Counted from the stretch's first letter, positions 23,537 through 34,817 are shown. The stretch is 64,000 nucleotides of DNA from Melieria omissa (GCA_963971225.1 OZ020268.1:39191348-39255347); one strand, 5' to 3'. The notes: generated by a model from the letters alone, not told the origin. Program-made: numbers and translations.

Positions 23537-24485
23537 TTATGAATTAATTAATTATTTTTTATTTATTACATACAATTATTCAGTGTTTTAGTTATTCAGT
23601 AATATATTTATTGTATAATTTTTATCTTATTTATTTATTGAGTATTTTTTTCATTATTTCTTTATTGAAAAACTAAATGTGTTTTACTAATTTTTTTTAT
23701 TTATTTAGTTAGTGATTTTCGTATTTGTTTACATATTTTTTATTCATTTGTTCAAATATTTATTTATTTATTAATTTAATTATTTTAATTAATTTAATTT
23801 AGTTTATTTATTTATTTATGTATTCACAGATTACACAATTACTTAAATTTACTTAGTGTTAACTTAATTAGATAATTATTTATTCAATTATTTTAATAAT
23901 TATTCATTTATTTACTTATTAATTGATTAATAAATTATTTTATAAGTTCGATTAATTTTATATTTACTTATTTCACCGCACTTTAAATTTTTTTAATTAA
24001 TTAATTATATTTAATTGCCTATTTATTTGATTAACTAATGATTTCATTGTTTTTATTTTTATTATTTATTTTTTAATTAATTAATTGATTTACTTATTTC
24101 ACCGCACTTTAAATGTTATTAATGAATTTAATTAATTATTTATTTATTTCTATATTTATTATTATTTGTTTTGTTTTTATTTAATTGCATTTTGAGTTTA
24201 GTTGATTAACTCATTTATTTAATTATTAAATTATTTATGTTTTTATTTAATTAATTTAATCGTATCTTTATTAACTAATTTAATTATTTATTTATTTCAT
24301 TATTTATTGATACAATTTTTTTATTGTTATTATTCATTCATTTATTTATATATTCAACGATTACTTAAATCTAGTGTAAAAAATTAAAAACAAAAATATG
24401 TTTATGTCGATATGTATCTACAAAAGGTTTGACATTAAATAACGTTGTGACTTTAAATAACGTTGAAATGTTAAATGATTAAATT

Positions 24486-25095
24486 GTTTAAACTTTAACT
24501 TGAAAGGGTCGCCTTGTCTGCCACCGAAGTGGATACCTCTGTCTTCCCTCCGATATCTGCCTTGTACACGTATATTGACAGGTTGACCAAAAAGGAAATT
24601 GAGTCGTCATGGCGTACCAGGACCAGGACATGCGGCACCTGCCGGACACTGTGGCCCTCCCTCTCCTTGACGAAAACACGATTCGTACTGTCCCTGAGTC
24701 GAACCTCCATTCGACAGCTCGTTGGAGTCATCACCGGACACTGCGCTATTGGATCTATGCTGGTCAAATGGCGCCTCTCGTCCGGTGATGTCTGCCGTAG
24801 CTGTGGAGATGAAGAAGAAGTAGAAACGATACAACACTTTCTGTGCCACTGCCCGGCTCTGCAGGAACGCCGACTCCGCACCTTTGGGTCAAGGTTCCTG
24901 ACAGACCTGGCTTGTGCAGCGAAAGTCGAAATTTCGAATCTGCTCTCCCTCATTAAGAGGTCGAACTGGTTTCCCCTTAATTGAGACTATTGGTTAGCTC
25001 CAGAACACCATAAGAAGGAATTCACAATGGGCCATTCTGGCCTCCGAATGGAAGTGCGGTCCTGCCGCACACACCCTTCCCTACCTTACCTAACC
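24486..25095 (+). pseudogene. Non-LTR retrotransposon 3' end (RNase H C-terminus, zinc knuckle, UTR)
   Basis: An open stretch of 156 codons at 24514-24984 holds LVGVITGHCAIGSMLVKWRL, then CRSCGDEEEVETIQHFLCHC and PALQERRLRTFGSRFLTDLA. The C-x2-C...H-x4-C block is the usual C-terminal motif behind RNase H in I/Loa-like elements. TEVDTSVFPPIS upstream is the end of RNase H. Reverse transcriptase and the 5' half are missing. The 3' UTR runs through GGAAGTGCGGTCCTGCCGC and ends in CCTTACCTAACCTAAC rather than poly(A). It is the best-preserved member of the family found as scraps throughout the window. Confidence 0.8.
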
Positions 25096-25431
25096 TAACT
25101 GGCAGATTATTCCCAAAAAACTTCACCTTTTGACGACAAAAGAAAGCAATTATGGCAGACTTTTAACCAATAAGTAGAGAACTCAATAATTTTCTGAGTT
25201 TCTTTTAGTTAGTGTGTTTTCGAAATCAGTTTTCCTTTATAAGTCGTAAGATATTCAAAATTTTGTATGGCTGTCTTCAACGCATTTGCAGCTAATGTTT
25301 AGATTGGCAAATTCTGTGAACATTTTATAGCCAAATAATAACACCTTACCAAAATTTGGGCTTTAAGAAAAACTAAACAAGGATGTAGATCAAAGTTGTT
25401 CTGAAACTGCTTTTGTTACTCAGTTATAGCC

Positions 25432-25797
25432 CAGTGTTGTCAGATACCTGAATTCACTCTCTCATTAATCTTAAAAAAGATGACACATTTTTTCCCATAA
25501 AATTCAAAAAACTCTCGTAAAATTTTTTTTTGTAATTATAAACTTTAACTTTTCTTAAAAAATATAAGATATTTTGTTTTTTATTGTAGTCTTATTATTC
25601 ATTCAGCTTCAGCTTAACACAAACAAAACATATACTCATTGCACTTTGAAGCATAAAATCTTATTAAATTAAATGAGGCACATAAGCTTTCAAATGTATC
25701 ACCGTTAAAATCTAAAAAATTCTCTCTCCTATAAATGTTCCTAAAAGGTCAAGAATCTCCAAAATCTAGAAGGAAATATCCTGATCCGGCAACACTG
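25432..25797. mobile_element. Possible MITE with CAGTGTTG ends
   Basis: The left end CAGTGTTGTCAGAT and the reverse complement of the right end, CAGTGTTGCCGGAT, match at 12 of 14 positions across 366 bp. No clear target duplication is visible, so the call is tentative. The same word (CTGGCAACACT) also occurs at about 8892 and 20563. Confidence 0.35.
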
Positions 25798-25799
25798 CT

Positions 25800-26390
25800 T
25801 GGGTCTGAGTTGTTTTAGCAAAACACAGCTACTGTCCCATTATGATTTGAAGTGTTTATTTCTGATTCGTCCTTAAAGTTTCATATAGAAATTTCAAAAT
25901 TAAACCCTCAGTCAACCGTTAACTCAACCAAAGTGCTCTGAATTGCAATTTAAACCGCATAGATGAGCGATTTATTGCATTATTGCCATACAGCCAGCAG
26001 TGGATAGAAGAGTTGAGATGCAGTCATGTACAAAGCGCCACGTTTTGAATTTGTAACACTGATCTGGTTGCAATTTAAATATGCGGCGGCCAAGGAAGAT
26101 GCCGCGAAAGCGCGCCAGGACGCCGCTGCAGTACACACAAATGTCTGGAACATGTACATAAATATAGTACATGGAAATATATATTAATATATGTATACAA
26201 TACATATGTATATATAGAGAGAAAGTTGGCGAGACAGCGCGCAACTTGTAGCCAGACAAAACAAACCGCAAGAATGTTGCGCGGCAGCGGGATAGGAAAA
26301 CTTTACGCTTCAATGTGGGTCGACAGTGTGGCGGCTGGTGGCAGTGGGGCGCGGCAATATTGGCGTCAAGCAGTTTGCTGCAAGAAAAGT
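25800..26390. other. Noncoding; AT-rich then TATA-rich leader-like sequence
   Basis: No gene or repeat family was recognised. A (TA/ATGT)-rich tract occupies about 26160-26220. Confidence 0.4.
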
Positions 26391-26394
26391 GAAA

Positions 26395-26685
26395 ATGTTA
26401 AGTGTTTGCGTAAGCGAGCAAGCAGCAACACAGCAGCCGAGCGTAGAAAATGTGAAAACAGCCAACGAAGAAGATGTTGGCAAGGAAATCGTGAAAGATG
26501 TTAGAACGCGATTTCAGCTCAAGGACATGTCACAGACACACGGACCGGCAATAGAACATAGTACAAAAGCGCACAACTATAAGCACTCAAACACACACAC
26601 ACATATATATAGACAGACACTAGCAGACAGTTGTAAAAATGTATTTAAAGCAGTTAAAGTGTGCAAGAAGCCAGTTTGGTTTTAA
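26395..26685 (+). CDS. Candidate coding exon of unknown function
   Basis: From an ATG in a good fly context (GAAAATG) 96 codons stay open. The start reads MLSVCVSEQAATQQPSVENV, then KTANEEDVGKEIVKDVRTRF and QLKDMSQTHGPAIEHSTKAH. The composition is balanced, with charged residues and no homopolymer run, unlike most ORFs in this window. After about residue 65 a CA-rich tract begins and the sequence looks less protein-like, so a splice donor may lie before that. The 170 bases upstream resemble a 5' leader and start just after a TATATATA tract. No known domain is recognised. It could be chance coding potential. Confidence 0.3.
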   Translation: MLSVCVSEQAATQQPSVENVKTANEEDVGKEIVKDVRTRFQLKDMSQTHGPAIEHSTKAHNYKHSNTHTHIYRQTLADSCKNVFKAVKVCKKPVWF

Positions 26686-27019
26686 GTGAAATGTTTGCAT
26701 AAATCAATTGAGAGAAATTAATAGAAATTAGAATTCGATTTATTTATTTATTTATTATTTATTTATTTTTATTATTATTATTATTACTATTATTAATAAA
26801 AATATTAATAATAAAAGTTCTAGGTACTATAAAAAATTTTTATTTTGAAATTATTAGATGACATCCATGCCATCAGCGTGGAGAGATTTCTACAAGATTT
26901 CAGCAGTAGATCGTTTGTTCTACGATGGTGGAAGCCTTACTAAATCTCTCAAGCCACTCTACAGCTGAAAACATATCCAGGGTGAAAAGTAGTCCTGTAT
27001 CTGCTTTACCGTTTTGGTT

Positions 27020-27100
27020 GTGAGTCCATAGCAGACTTCAGCTTCAGCTCATCAGCCAACTCAGTCTCGCGAAAGCCTGCGTGATTGGTTATCCAGAAAT
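27020..27100 (-). pseudogene. LINE RNase H fragment
   Basis: The minus strand reads ITNHAGFRETELADELKLKS, a decayed copy of the RNase H motif with GH-x-G..NE-x-AD-x-LA. No continuous frame extends beyond it. Surrounding sequence (26870-27150) is probably part of the same relic. Confidence 0.45.
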
Positions 27101-27419
27101 TGATGAGGTAAGTCTATTACTTACAATTCTATCAAATATTTCATTACATTTTCATTACTATTTCATTGGTTCATACATATTTTATTAACAACGAAAACGA
27201 ACTGACTAATGTAGAAGAATTTACCAATGTTGATAAAGCGTTACTTACATTAGTTGAAATTTTTTAAGTTGACATACACTGTGATACATTGTGAACTTAT
27301 CTGGCAATGTAAGGTTAAGGGCACAGACCCTGTTGGGTCATCAGGCGATATCAGATTGCATTTTTTAGTCATTAAAAGCTGGTTAAGCGACAATCGTTTA
27401 GAATATAGTGATTTGATAT

Positions 27420-27660
27420 CGAGCTTATGAAGCTAATCCAGGGGGTCCTGTCCCAGGCATGAAAGATCTCATCGGGTTATAGCAGAACAGAAGCACCGAA
27501 TGTGTTCCAAGGTTTCTGTGATGTTGTCTATGATGGCTCTTCACATTCCCTGTTCTTGTTCGATTCAGTTGTTACCATCTTTTGACCAGAACTGCCACTA
27601 AGCAGGATCTGGGCTGAGGTCCATCCGTGGGAGTGCCAGTACAAATTTTACATGTCTCTA
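27420..27660 (-). pseudogene. LINE C-terminal zinc-knuckle fragment
   Basis: The minus strand includes NITETLEHIRCFCSAI, matching the ET-x-EH-x2-C-x-C-x-A block that follows RNase H in non-LTR elements. It is interrupted by stops. Its order relative to the RNase H scrap at 27.05 kb is reversed, so the two are separate insertions or rearranged. Confidence 0.4.
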
Positions 27661-28374
27661 GTTGCGTTGCTTCAACATGATTCTAGCCGTGTCGCAATCA
27701 GTTAGAACGTTCCACCACGCTTCCGCCTTACTTATCCTGCTGCTCTTAACTCATTTCTTACCTCCCCTAGATCCGTGGACCGATTTTGAAAATTTTCATA
27801 GCACAGCCTATTTAGAGCCTCCGTTTCAAGTGAAGTTCTCAAACGGAACTGTTTTCGAAAACTATCAAAAAAAAAATATTTGTTCTATAATTTAAAATAT
27901 ATCATAAATATAATAGAAATAGTATAACGATTCATTTAACACTACAAAGATCGCTCCGATTATTTTGACGATTTTTCCTTTTTAAATATCTGTTTTTTAT
28001 AGTAGTAGTATAAAAATAGTAGTAGACTTTACTACTATTTTTTTAACATTCCACATTTTGGATTTCTTGGCACATTTAATTTAAATCGACTTAAACTGAA
28101 TTTAATTCTAAAGTTTTCTTTTATGATTTTATTGTTAACTTATAACTTCTTTAAAAAAATATAAAAAGTAAATATTTGTAAAGAAAATCCGATTTTTTTT
28201 TTCGTAGTATGCGTACTTCTATTATTTTGATCACAGCTGTATCTGTATTTTCTTTAGTAATTCTATGTATTTTCTTTAGTATTTCTATCAACTTTTGGTT
28301 AAAATTTTTTTGATTTTTTTTTTTAATTTTTTTAAATATTTTTTTATCATTTTTATTTTTGTTTTTATTTATTT

Positions 28375-28750
28375 ATTGTTTTTTACAGTGTTTTATTGTG
28401 TTTTACAGTTAGTTCTACACTTAGAGTTCTACAATAACAATTAGCCAAACCCGATGTGTACTTTTGCTTTGATTTAAAATAATTTTTTTTTATTAATTGT
28501 TTTATTTATTTTTTTATAATTTTTATTTACTTTTTATTGCGTTCTACAGTTATTTCTACAATTACAATTAGCCAAACCCAATGTGTACTTCTGCTTTGAA
28601 TTAAAAAAAAATTTTTGTTTTTTTTATTGAGTTTTTGTTATTTGTTATCATTTTTATTTTTGGTTTTATTTATTTTTTATTCGGATCTACAATTAGTTCT
28701 ACAATAAGGGTTCTGCAATTACAATTAGCCAAATGCGATGTGTACTTTTC
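28375..28750. repeat. Three diverged tandem copies
   Basis: ACAATTAGCCAAA followed by (C)CC(G/A)ATGTGTACTT occurs at about 28437, 28565 and 28720. Each is preceded by TTCTACA words and separated by T-rich spacers of variable length. Confidence 0.7.
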
Positions 28751-28774
28751 GAGATATCAGCGGATATAACATGT

Positions 28775-28890
28775 CAGGCGCGGATTCAAAAAAATATTTC
28801 GGGGGGGCGGGGTTTCAAAAAGTAATTCTTTAATATTTGTAAAATGCCTTTTAATTTGTATGTTGTTTTATAGGCGATCCAAATATTTCC
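28775..28890. mobile_element. Truncated hAT MITE, same family as 20103
   Basis: It begins CAGGCGCGGATTCA and shares GTTTCAAAAAGTAATTCTTT and TGCCTTTTAATTTGTAT with the complete MITE at 20103. The right end with the C-run palindrome is missing. Confidence 0.75.
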
Positions 28891-28976
28891 AAGCAATGTT
28901 TCACCTTTCTTCTTCTTTATACAAAAAAGTTCAAACTTTCGTTTAAGTGCTAAATTTCCTAAATTGAATTGAATTT

Positions 28977-29215
28977 AAAGACAGTCACTAATGAATACCA
29001 AATGCAGTTTATCCTAAAATTGGCGTACATGGTGACCCCATAACTGATTCTAAACAATTCCACACATACACACAAAGAGTCACCAATCCATCGATTTTAA
29101 AGACAGTCACTAATCAATTTGAAATGTGAATTTTCCTAAAATTGGCGCACATGGTCACTCTACAATTGATTCTAAATAGTTCCACACATACACACAAACA
29201 ATCACCGCTGCTATA
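28977..29215. repeat. Two tandem copies of a 122-bp unit
   Basis: AAAGACAGTCACTAAT, CCTAAAATTGGCG, ACATGGT and TTCCACACATACACACAAA recur in order 122 bases apart. Confidence 0.8.
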
Positions 29216-29229
29216 TGCATGCAAAAGGA

Positions 29230-30170
29230 TGCAATTTTATGAATAACTATTATGATATGTTTCTGTGTTATTCATGAATGGGTGTGAGGGGTAGAGGGGG
29301 GATTGTTATATATCTGTATGTGTATTTCTCTCTCTCTCTCTGTCTGTCTGCTGCGTAAGAGTAAAAGTGCAGTTCGAGAGTATGCAGAAAATAATAATAA
29401 AGAAAGAAACAAAAACTTTCAAAATTTCACTTTCATTCATTGCTGCTCGACGCTTTGGCTGCATGCTTCAAGTTCTATGTGTTGTTGTTGTTGCTAGTAG
29501 CAGGAACAGTAGCAAAAACAGTAGCAACATTTGCTGCACTCGCATTACGACACACTTAAGTGGTTTTATTATGAGGTTAAAAAGTTTTGAAAGCTGACAC
29601 TGAGCGCGCATTCCTTTTGCCACAACTTGCTTCCGCCCAACGCCCACAAAAATCCAAACCTATCCCAACCCAAACTCAGCCAACTGGCGGCTAGACGACG
29701 TCAGCCAGCCAACAGGCCGCATAAGTTTTTAATTATTTTAATTGCTCTTAATTTCATGGCGCCAAGTTGTGCGCCACTTGTTGGCTAAACATAAACCAAA
29801 GAAGCAGCCAGCAGCCAACAGCCAACAGCCGCACAGATCCGAGCGCAACTTTCTTGTTTATTTATATGAATAAATGTGTATGTGTGTGTGTGTGTGTATG
29901 TTGTAAGTGTATTTGCTCATTTCAACTTAACCGTTTGTTTAACAGTGTGAAATATGAAAATAAGTTGCCGACAGTTTTCGGAGGCGTTTCGAGTGTTGAG
30001 TGTGAGTTGATTTAATGATCTTAAAATGTTTGCGAATATTTGATTTTAATTATGCAAGTTACGAGTATGTGTTACCAAAAAATAAAATAGAAACAGAACA
30101 TTGTTGTTGGTGTAATTAAACTACACAACTAAAAAAAAACTTAAAACAGGTACTTTGAAAATATGTTGAA
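29230..30170. other. Noncoding region, TG and CT tracts
   Basis: Contains (CT)n at about 29328-29343 and (TG)n at 29876-29900. No gene was recognised. Confidence 0.45.
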
Positions 30171-30215
30171 CAAATGCAAATATGTAAGGACCCAGGGGAT
30201 TGTGATGCTATGATT

Positions 30216-30462
30216 CTGTGGTCAAAAGCAATAACCGCTTAAGTCGACTTAAGAAGAAATTGAGTTATGGATGCCACCACGTTCCCTTGACTGTGCTCTA
30301 CGTTTGAGTAAAATCGGGGAGTTTGTAACTTTAAAATAAAAAAATTTATTAATAAAAACCTATTCGCATTCCCATTACGAACCCACTACGCGCTAAAACT
30401 TTTAAACGAGATTGCTCGAAACAGTAATTTTCGACTTAGGCGGTTATTGCTTTTGACCACAG
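30216..30462. mobile_element. 247-bp MITE with 31-bp inverted ends
   Basis: CTGTGGTCAAAAGCAATAAC opens the left end. The reverse complement of the right end is the same and continues CCGCCTAAGTCG (left CCGCTTAAGTCG), 30 of 31 bases matching. The interior is noncoding. No target duplication could be fixed, so the superfamily is unknown. Confidence 0.65.
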
Positions 30463-30629
30463 GATGGATATCTTTAATATTAAAGTAAGATTTTCTGTTA
30501 AGTATTCGTAGGTAATTTTAATTTTCATTAACAATTTCGAATTCATATCTATTTCAAGTGTTTCTGGTTAAAAGATATCGCAAAATCACATCGCTTCTGA
30601 CTTTATTTTCTCTTCCACCTTAAACACTT

Positions 30630-31505
30630 TGTCCGAAGGAGAATCCCGATAAAATTCCTTTCAGATACTAAACTTTTAAATAAACTTTAAATCCATGAGA
30701 AAGCCCAATAGATCTCTAAGGTCGCTGTTAACTTGCCCCAACAAGAATTGTTAGCAATATCCACTTTCTCCGAGATAAGATAAACTTACAGATACACTTT
30801 AAGGCCATGAAGAAAGTCCCATAGGCCTCTTAGGTGACAGTAAACTTTCTCAAACAGTAATAGTTAGCAATAACCACTTTTTCCGAAAGAGATTAAAGAG
30901 TCTTAGATGCAATAATAAACATCCCCTCAGCTGCTTAACACTAGAATGCCCGAGGCATTTTAGGTATGTCAGATTTTCGGGCATTCTAGTGTTAATAATT
31001 GCCTTGTTTGAATTCATAACTACTGTACAGTTATTGTCAGTGGCTTTTACTGTTGAAATTAAATTACAGTGTAATTCTGGTACGTATAGTGTTTTGAATA
31101 ATTTAAAAAATAAAAGACCTCAATGGAGTCAAAATGACTCCCTCGGGCATTCTAGTGTTAACGAACAGACACATTTTAAGTCCATGATGGAGCCCTATAG
31201 GTCTCTTAGGTCGTAGTTAACTTTATCCAACAATAATAGTTAACAGTAACCACTTTCTCCGAAGGGGAATCCATAGTTTTACGTGCAATAACAATAATTC
31301 CTCTCAGCAGCTAAACTTACAGATACACTTTAAGTCCATGAAGAAGACCCCATAGGCCTTAGCAATTACCACTTTGGTCAAAGGGGATTCCAGAGTTTTA
31401 GATGCAATAATAAAAATCCTCCCAGCAGTTTAACTCACAGACACATTTTAAGTCCATGACGGAGGTCATAGGTCTCTTAGGTCGCAGTTAACTTTATCCA
31501 ACAAT
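30630..31505. repeat. About five-copy tandem array, unit about 155 bp, split by a MITE
   Basis: CAGA.ACA.TTTAAG.CCATGA, TAGG.CTCTTAGGT, AACTTTATCCAACA and CCACTTT.TCCGAA recur in order (starts near 30679, 30789, 31166, 31321 and 31437). One unit has lost about 40 bases and another is interrupted by the element at 30935. Confidence 0.75.
30935..31161. mobile_element. TTAA-flanked MITE with a duplicated terminal repeat
   Basis: TTAACACTAGAATGCCCGAG begins the element and its reverse complement ends it, so both sides carry TTAA, the piggyBac-type target. A third copy of the terminal repeat, in inverted orientation with its own TTAA, lies at 30978-30995. A 17-base palindrome GGAGTCAAAATGACTCC sits inside the right end. 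The host 155-bp repeat gives the empty site: CTGCTTAA joined to CGAACAGA. Confidence 0.75.
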
Positions 31506-32383
31506 AACACTACTCGACAAAAAATGGATTAATCGCGTGCACCTAAAAACAAAAGTATTTCTAGACTAACTTTGATCCTCAGACCACGAAACTGAAAATC
31601 AACAAATTTTTCTAAGAAGCGGTTGCTTCAGTTATGAGTACATATCCTGTCCGTAGTTCCGAAGATAATACCTTAACCTTCCCAGCGATATAAAGATTGT
31701 CCAAATCAGATGAGATTAAGGTAAGTTACTGACGGTGAAAGTTGTAAAAAAGTGACCATTTTTTTCGACCATTTTCGAAAGTTATAAATTTTCGAATTAC
31801 TTTATAGATATAATAAATGATCTCTTCTAGTTTCAAAATCTAAGATGAAAGATATATTATTTGAGCCAATATTCAGCCTAAGATCAAGAAAGAAAAATGA
31901 CAAAAGAAAAATGACAAAGTTATGATGCACTGAGTATAAACACCAATTTTACATTTATTACACCGTGCGGAAATTTTTTTTATTTTTCCGAGACCCATCC
32001 AAATTTTGATATTGACTTGAAACTGGAGGTCATTTATAGTATCCTGGCATAGTCAGTATTACATTTTCTGACGCAGTCTTTTTTAAAGGATTTACAATTT
32101 TTAAGGACATAGAGATTTCAAATATTTTTTAAAATATTTTCGGTTGTGCATTGAAAATATGGGTATCAAATGAAAGAGAAAAATTGTCTCCTTTTAACTA
32201 AATTTTTTTATTTGAACTTTGAGGACCAACATATGTCAGGTAAGGAAAACATAAATGTTTTAGATCTCAGTCTGTAGATTCATACATCTAAAGTTTTTTC
32301 TATTTCAAACTTTTGAAGTGTGCAAGAATCTTCTAATGAAATTTGTGCTATAAAAACTAAACACTTAAATACATTAAATTAGG
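31505..32383. other. Noncoding AT-rich sequence
   Basis: No gene, domain or repeat family was recognised. Confidence 0.4.
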
Positions 32384-32425
32384 TATTCAGGATTCTTGAA
32401 TTCACACTTAAGTTAATGTAGAATG
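32384..32425. repeat. 42-bp direct repeat, left copy, beside hAT insertion
   Basis: The segment from TATTCAGGATTC to GTAGAATG recurs at 35421-35460 on the other side of the hAT element with only the last two bases different. Before insertion the site was therefore a tandem pair. Confidence 0.85.
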
Positions 32426-32615
32426 CAGGGACGGACGCAGAAAAAAATTTTGGGGGGGGTCCGATCGAAAAATTTGGATAATTAAACAGTTGTGTTTGAC
32501 AAACTTAATATTTATAACTTATGATTGTTCATTGAATCGCGTGTTGATTGGCGGTTTGCGAGTTTTATTTTCCAAAAAATAAACACAAGACAAAATCAAT
32601 TTTTGGGTAAAAGTA

Positions 32616-33904
32616 ACACTTCGTTCAATAATGTGTGTGACTGACACATAGATGGCGGCACTAATACTAAATCAATATTTTTTTCGAAATTGTGAACCTT
32701 TTTAGGCTTAATGTCAAAATTATATGTCAATCCGACCATTAGTTTACAAGTTACAGTGCTTTAAGTGGCACTACTTTTGAGTTTTAAAAAAAAATGAATT
32801 CAAAGCAATTCCGTGTGCTGATTTATCATTGTTTTTTAATGAAAAAAAATACTGTTCAATGCCAGGAATGGCTTGAAAAACATTATTCGGACTCTGCTCC
32901 ATCAAAAAGAACCATTTGTTATTGGTATGCCGAATTCAAACGTGGTCGTACAGACACCGATGACATTCCATCTACTGGACGGCCAAATGACGCTGTTATT
33001 CCGGAAAACGTTGAAAAAACACTGAAAATCATTATGTCCGACCGTAAAGTGAAAGTGGGGGAGATTGCTGACATTCTAAAGATATCAGCAGGCAGTGTAC
33101 ACACCATAATACAAGAACATTTGGTTATGAAAAAGGTGTTTTCGAAATGGGTGCCGCGTTTGCTCACACCGGAGCAAAAACAACAACGAATCGATGATTC
33201 AAAGAGCTGTTTGGACATGTTTACGCGCAACAAGTCGGAGTTTTTGCGTCGGTACATCACAATGGATGAAACATGGATCCACCATTTCACTCCAGAGTCA
33301 AATCGGCAGTCTGCTGAGTGGCATGCAACCGGTGAAAGCCGCCCAAAGCGTCCAAAGGCACAAACATCGGCTGGCAAGGTTATGGCGTCAGTATTTTGGG
33401 ATGTGCACGGAATAATATTCATCGACTATCTTGAGAAAGGGAAAACAATCAATAGCGACTATTATATAGCGTTGTTGGAACGTTTGAAAGAAGAAATCGC
33501 GATTAAGCGGCCCCATATGAAGAAGAAAAAAGTGTTGTTTCACCAAGACAATGCACCGTGTCACAAGTCGATGAAAACGATGGCAAAAATGCATGAATTG
33601 GGCCTCGAATTGCTTCCTCATCCCCCGTATTCTCCAGATTTGGCCCCCAGCGACTACTGGCTCTTCGCAGACCTCAAAAAGATGCTCCGTGGTAAGAGAT
33701 TTGGCTCAAATGATGAAGTAATCGCCGAAACTAACGCCTATTTTTAAGGCAAAGAAAAATCGTTCTACAAAGGCGGTATCGAAAGATTGGAAAAGCGTTG
33801 GAATGATTGTATCTCCCTAAAAGGCTATGTTGATGAATAAAAACGAATTTTGGCAAAAAAATGTGTTTTAATTAGTTAGTCACACACATTATTGAACGAA
33901 GTGT
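32616..33904 (+). mobile_element. Nearly complete mariner element, 1289 bp
   Basis: Terminal repeats of 30 bases (starting ACACTTCGTTCAATAATG) match at 29 of 30 positions. TA lies on both sides (32614-32615 and 33905-33906), the target duplicated by mariner elements. The size and single gene are standard for the family. It sits inside the hAT element at 32426, so it is the younger insertion. The close match of its ends and a single coding lesion suggest recent activity. Confidence 0.95.
32794..33840 (+). pseudogene. mariner transposase, one premature stop
   Basis: This enzyme cuts out the element and reinserts it at TA by a DDE/D mechanism in the nucleus. The N-terminal helix-turn-helix domain (about residues 1-110) is intact. 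The catalytic triad is present: D in TMDETWIHHF, D in HQDNAPCHK and D in SPDLAPSDYWLF, with 34 residues between the last two (DD34D). The WVPRLLT linker and the SPDLAPSD motif match the family. The frame stops at 33745-33747 (TAA after AYF), but translation in the same frame beyond it continues GKEKSFYKGGIERLEKRWND to a natural stop at 33838-33840. So about 30 C-terminal residues are lost through one point change. It resembles the irritans/mellifera group; exact subfamily was not tested. Start is the first ATG, 178 bases inside the left end. Confidence 0.9.
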
Positions 33905-33988
33905 TAGCTAAAAATAGTGATCATAATTAAAAAAAAATTTATTTTCAGTCAATTGGAATTTCATTTAACGTTATAATATTTTATAATA

Positions 33989-34730
33989 CCAGGTATGCGC
34001 CTATGAAACCGGTAACGACATCTAGCGGTAAATAGCCGAATATTTATAAACTTCGGAACCGTACCAAATGTCATGTTTAGTTCTTCTGTCATATGTCAAC
34101 AATATTCAGTTCACAATTTGTGAAGTTTCATCCAACAACGCATTGTTTGACGCTCCGGAAAATGTTGGATTACGTGCCTACAAATTACGATTTGCGGACA
34201 CAGTTAATTTTGTGTTACCATTTGAAGAAAAACACCTTCTAAAACCTGGTGAAACGGTTAACGGTGAACGTTACCAACAACAATTGGCCGATTTGAACCG
34301 TGCTGTACGCCAAAAACGCCCAGAATATGAAGCCAGGCAACACAAAGTGATTTTCCTCGATGACAACGCACCACCACACCGCACTAGAGCCACCAAAGAA
34401 TTGGTTGCATCGTACAACTGGGAAGCTATTGCTCATGCGGCTTACTCACCAGACTTGGCGCCTTCGGATTATCACATGTTCGCATCGATGGGCCACGCAT
34501 TAACGGAACAGCGCTTCAATTCTCACGCAGAAGCCAAAAAATGGATCGATGATTGGTTTCAGGCAAAAGACGAGGCGTCTTTTTTGGCGAGGCATCCATA
34601 AATTGCCTGAGAGATGGGAAAAATGTGTAGCTAGCGATGGCCATTACTTTGAAGAATAAAATTGTAATCATTTCCTCACAATAAACGTGTTTTTTCAAAA
34701 ATAATTACCGGTTTCATAGGCGCATACTGG
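33989..34730 (+). mobile_element. Internally deleted second mariner, 742 bp
   Basis: The left end CCAGGTATGCGCCTATGAAA and the inverted right end CCAGTATGCGCCTATGAAAC match apart from one inserted G, extending to CCGGTAA. TA flanks both sides (33987-33988 and 34731-34732). It lies in the hAT element 83 bases from the first mariner but is a different family. Compared with the usual 1.3 kb, over 500 bases are missing. Confidence 0.9.
34068..34659 (+). pseudogene. mariner transposase C-terminal half with frameshift
   Basis: The open part reads HLLKPGETVNGERYQQQLAD, then KVIFLDDNAPPHRTRATKEL and AAYSPDLAPSDYHMFASM. The last two catalytic aspartates of the DD34D triad are kept, with 34 residues between them. 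The helix-turn-helix domain and the first aspartate are deleted, and the first 55 or so residues of the ORF are not transposase in this frame. Near 34577 a run of six T seems to have gained one base. The annotated frame ends at ARHP, while the shifted frame continues RGIHKLPERWEKCVASDGHY to a stop at 34657-34659. It cannot make a working enzyme. Confidence 0.85.
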
Positions 34731-34817
34731 TATAAGAAGCATTAATTGACAGTACACGAATCAAAGGATGAAATTGCAATACATATGATTTACTGCCTTT
34801 AATATTAGGCAGAGTAT

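Larger units (their letters stand above)
22885..24370. repeat. 1.5-kb AT-rich array of TTAA/ATTT words
   Basis: Almost pure A+T, dominated by (TTAA)n, (ATTT)n and (TTTAATTAA) words. A phrase containing TTTCACCGCACTTTAAAT occurs at about 23972 and again at about 24094. Two long imperfect inverted repeats are embedded and listed separately. There are no genes. Confidence 0.85.

Noticed and set aside
25432..25797. Confident hAT element
   Set aside because: The ends match but the flanking octamers do not, so it is kept only as a low-confidence MITE.
32919..33422. 167-codon ORF antisense to the mariner transposase
   Set aside because: It is the complement of a clearly coding sequence.
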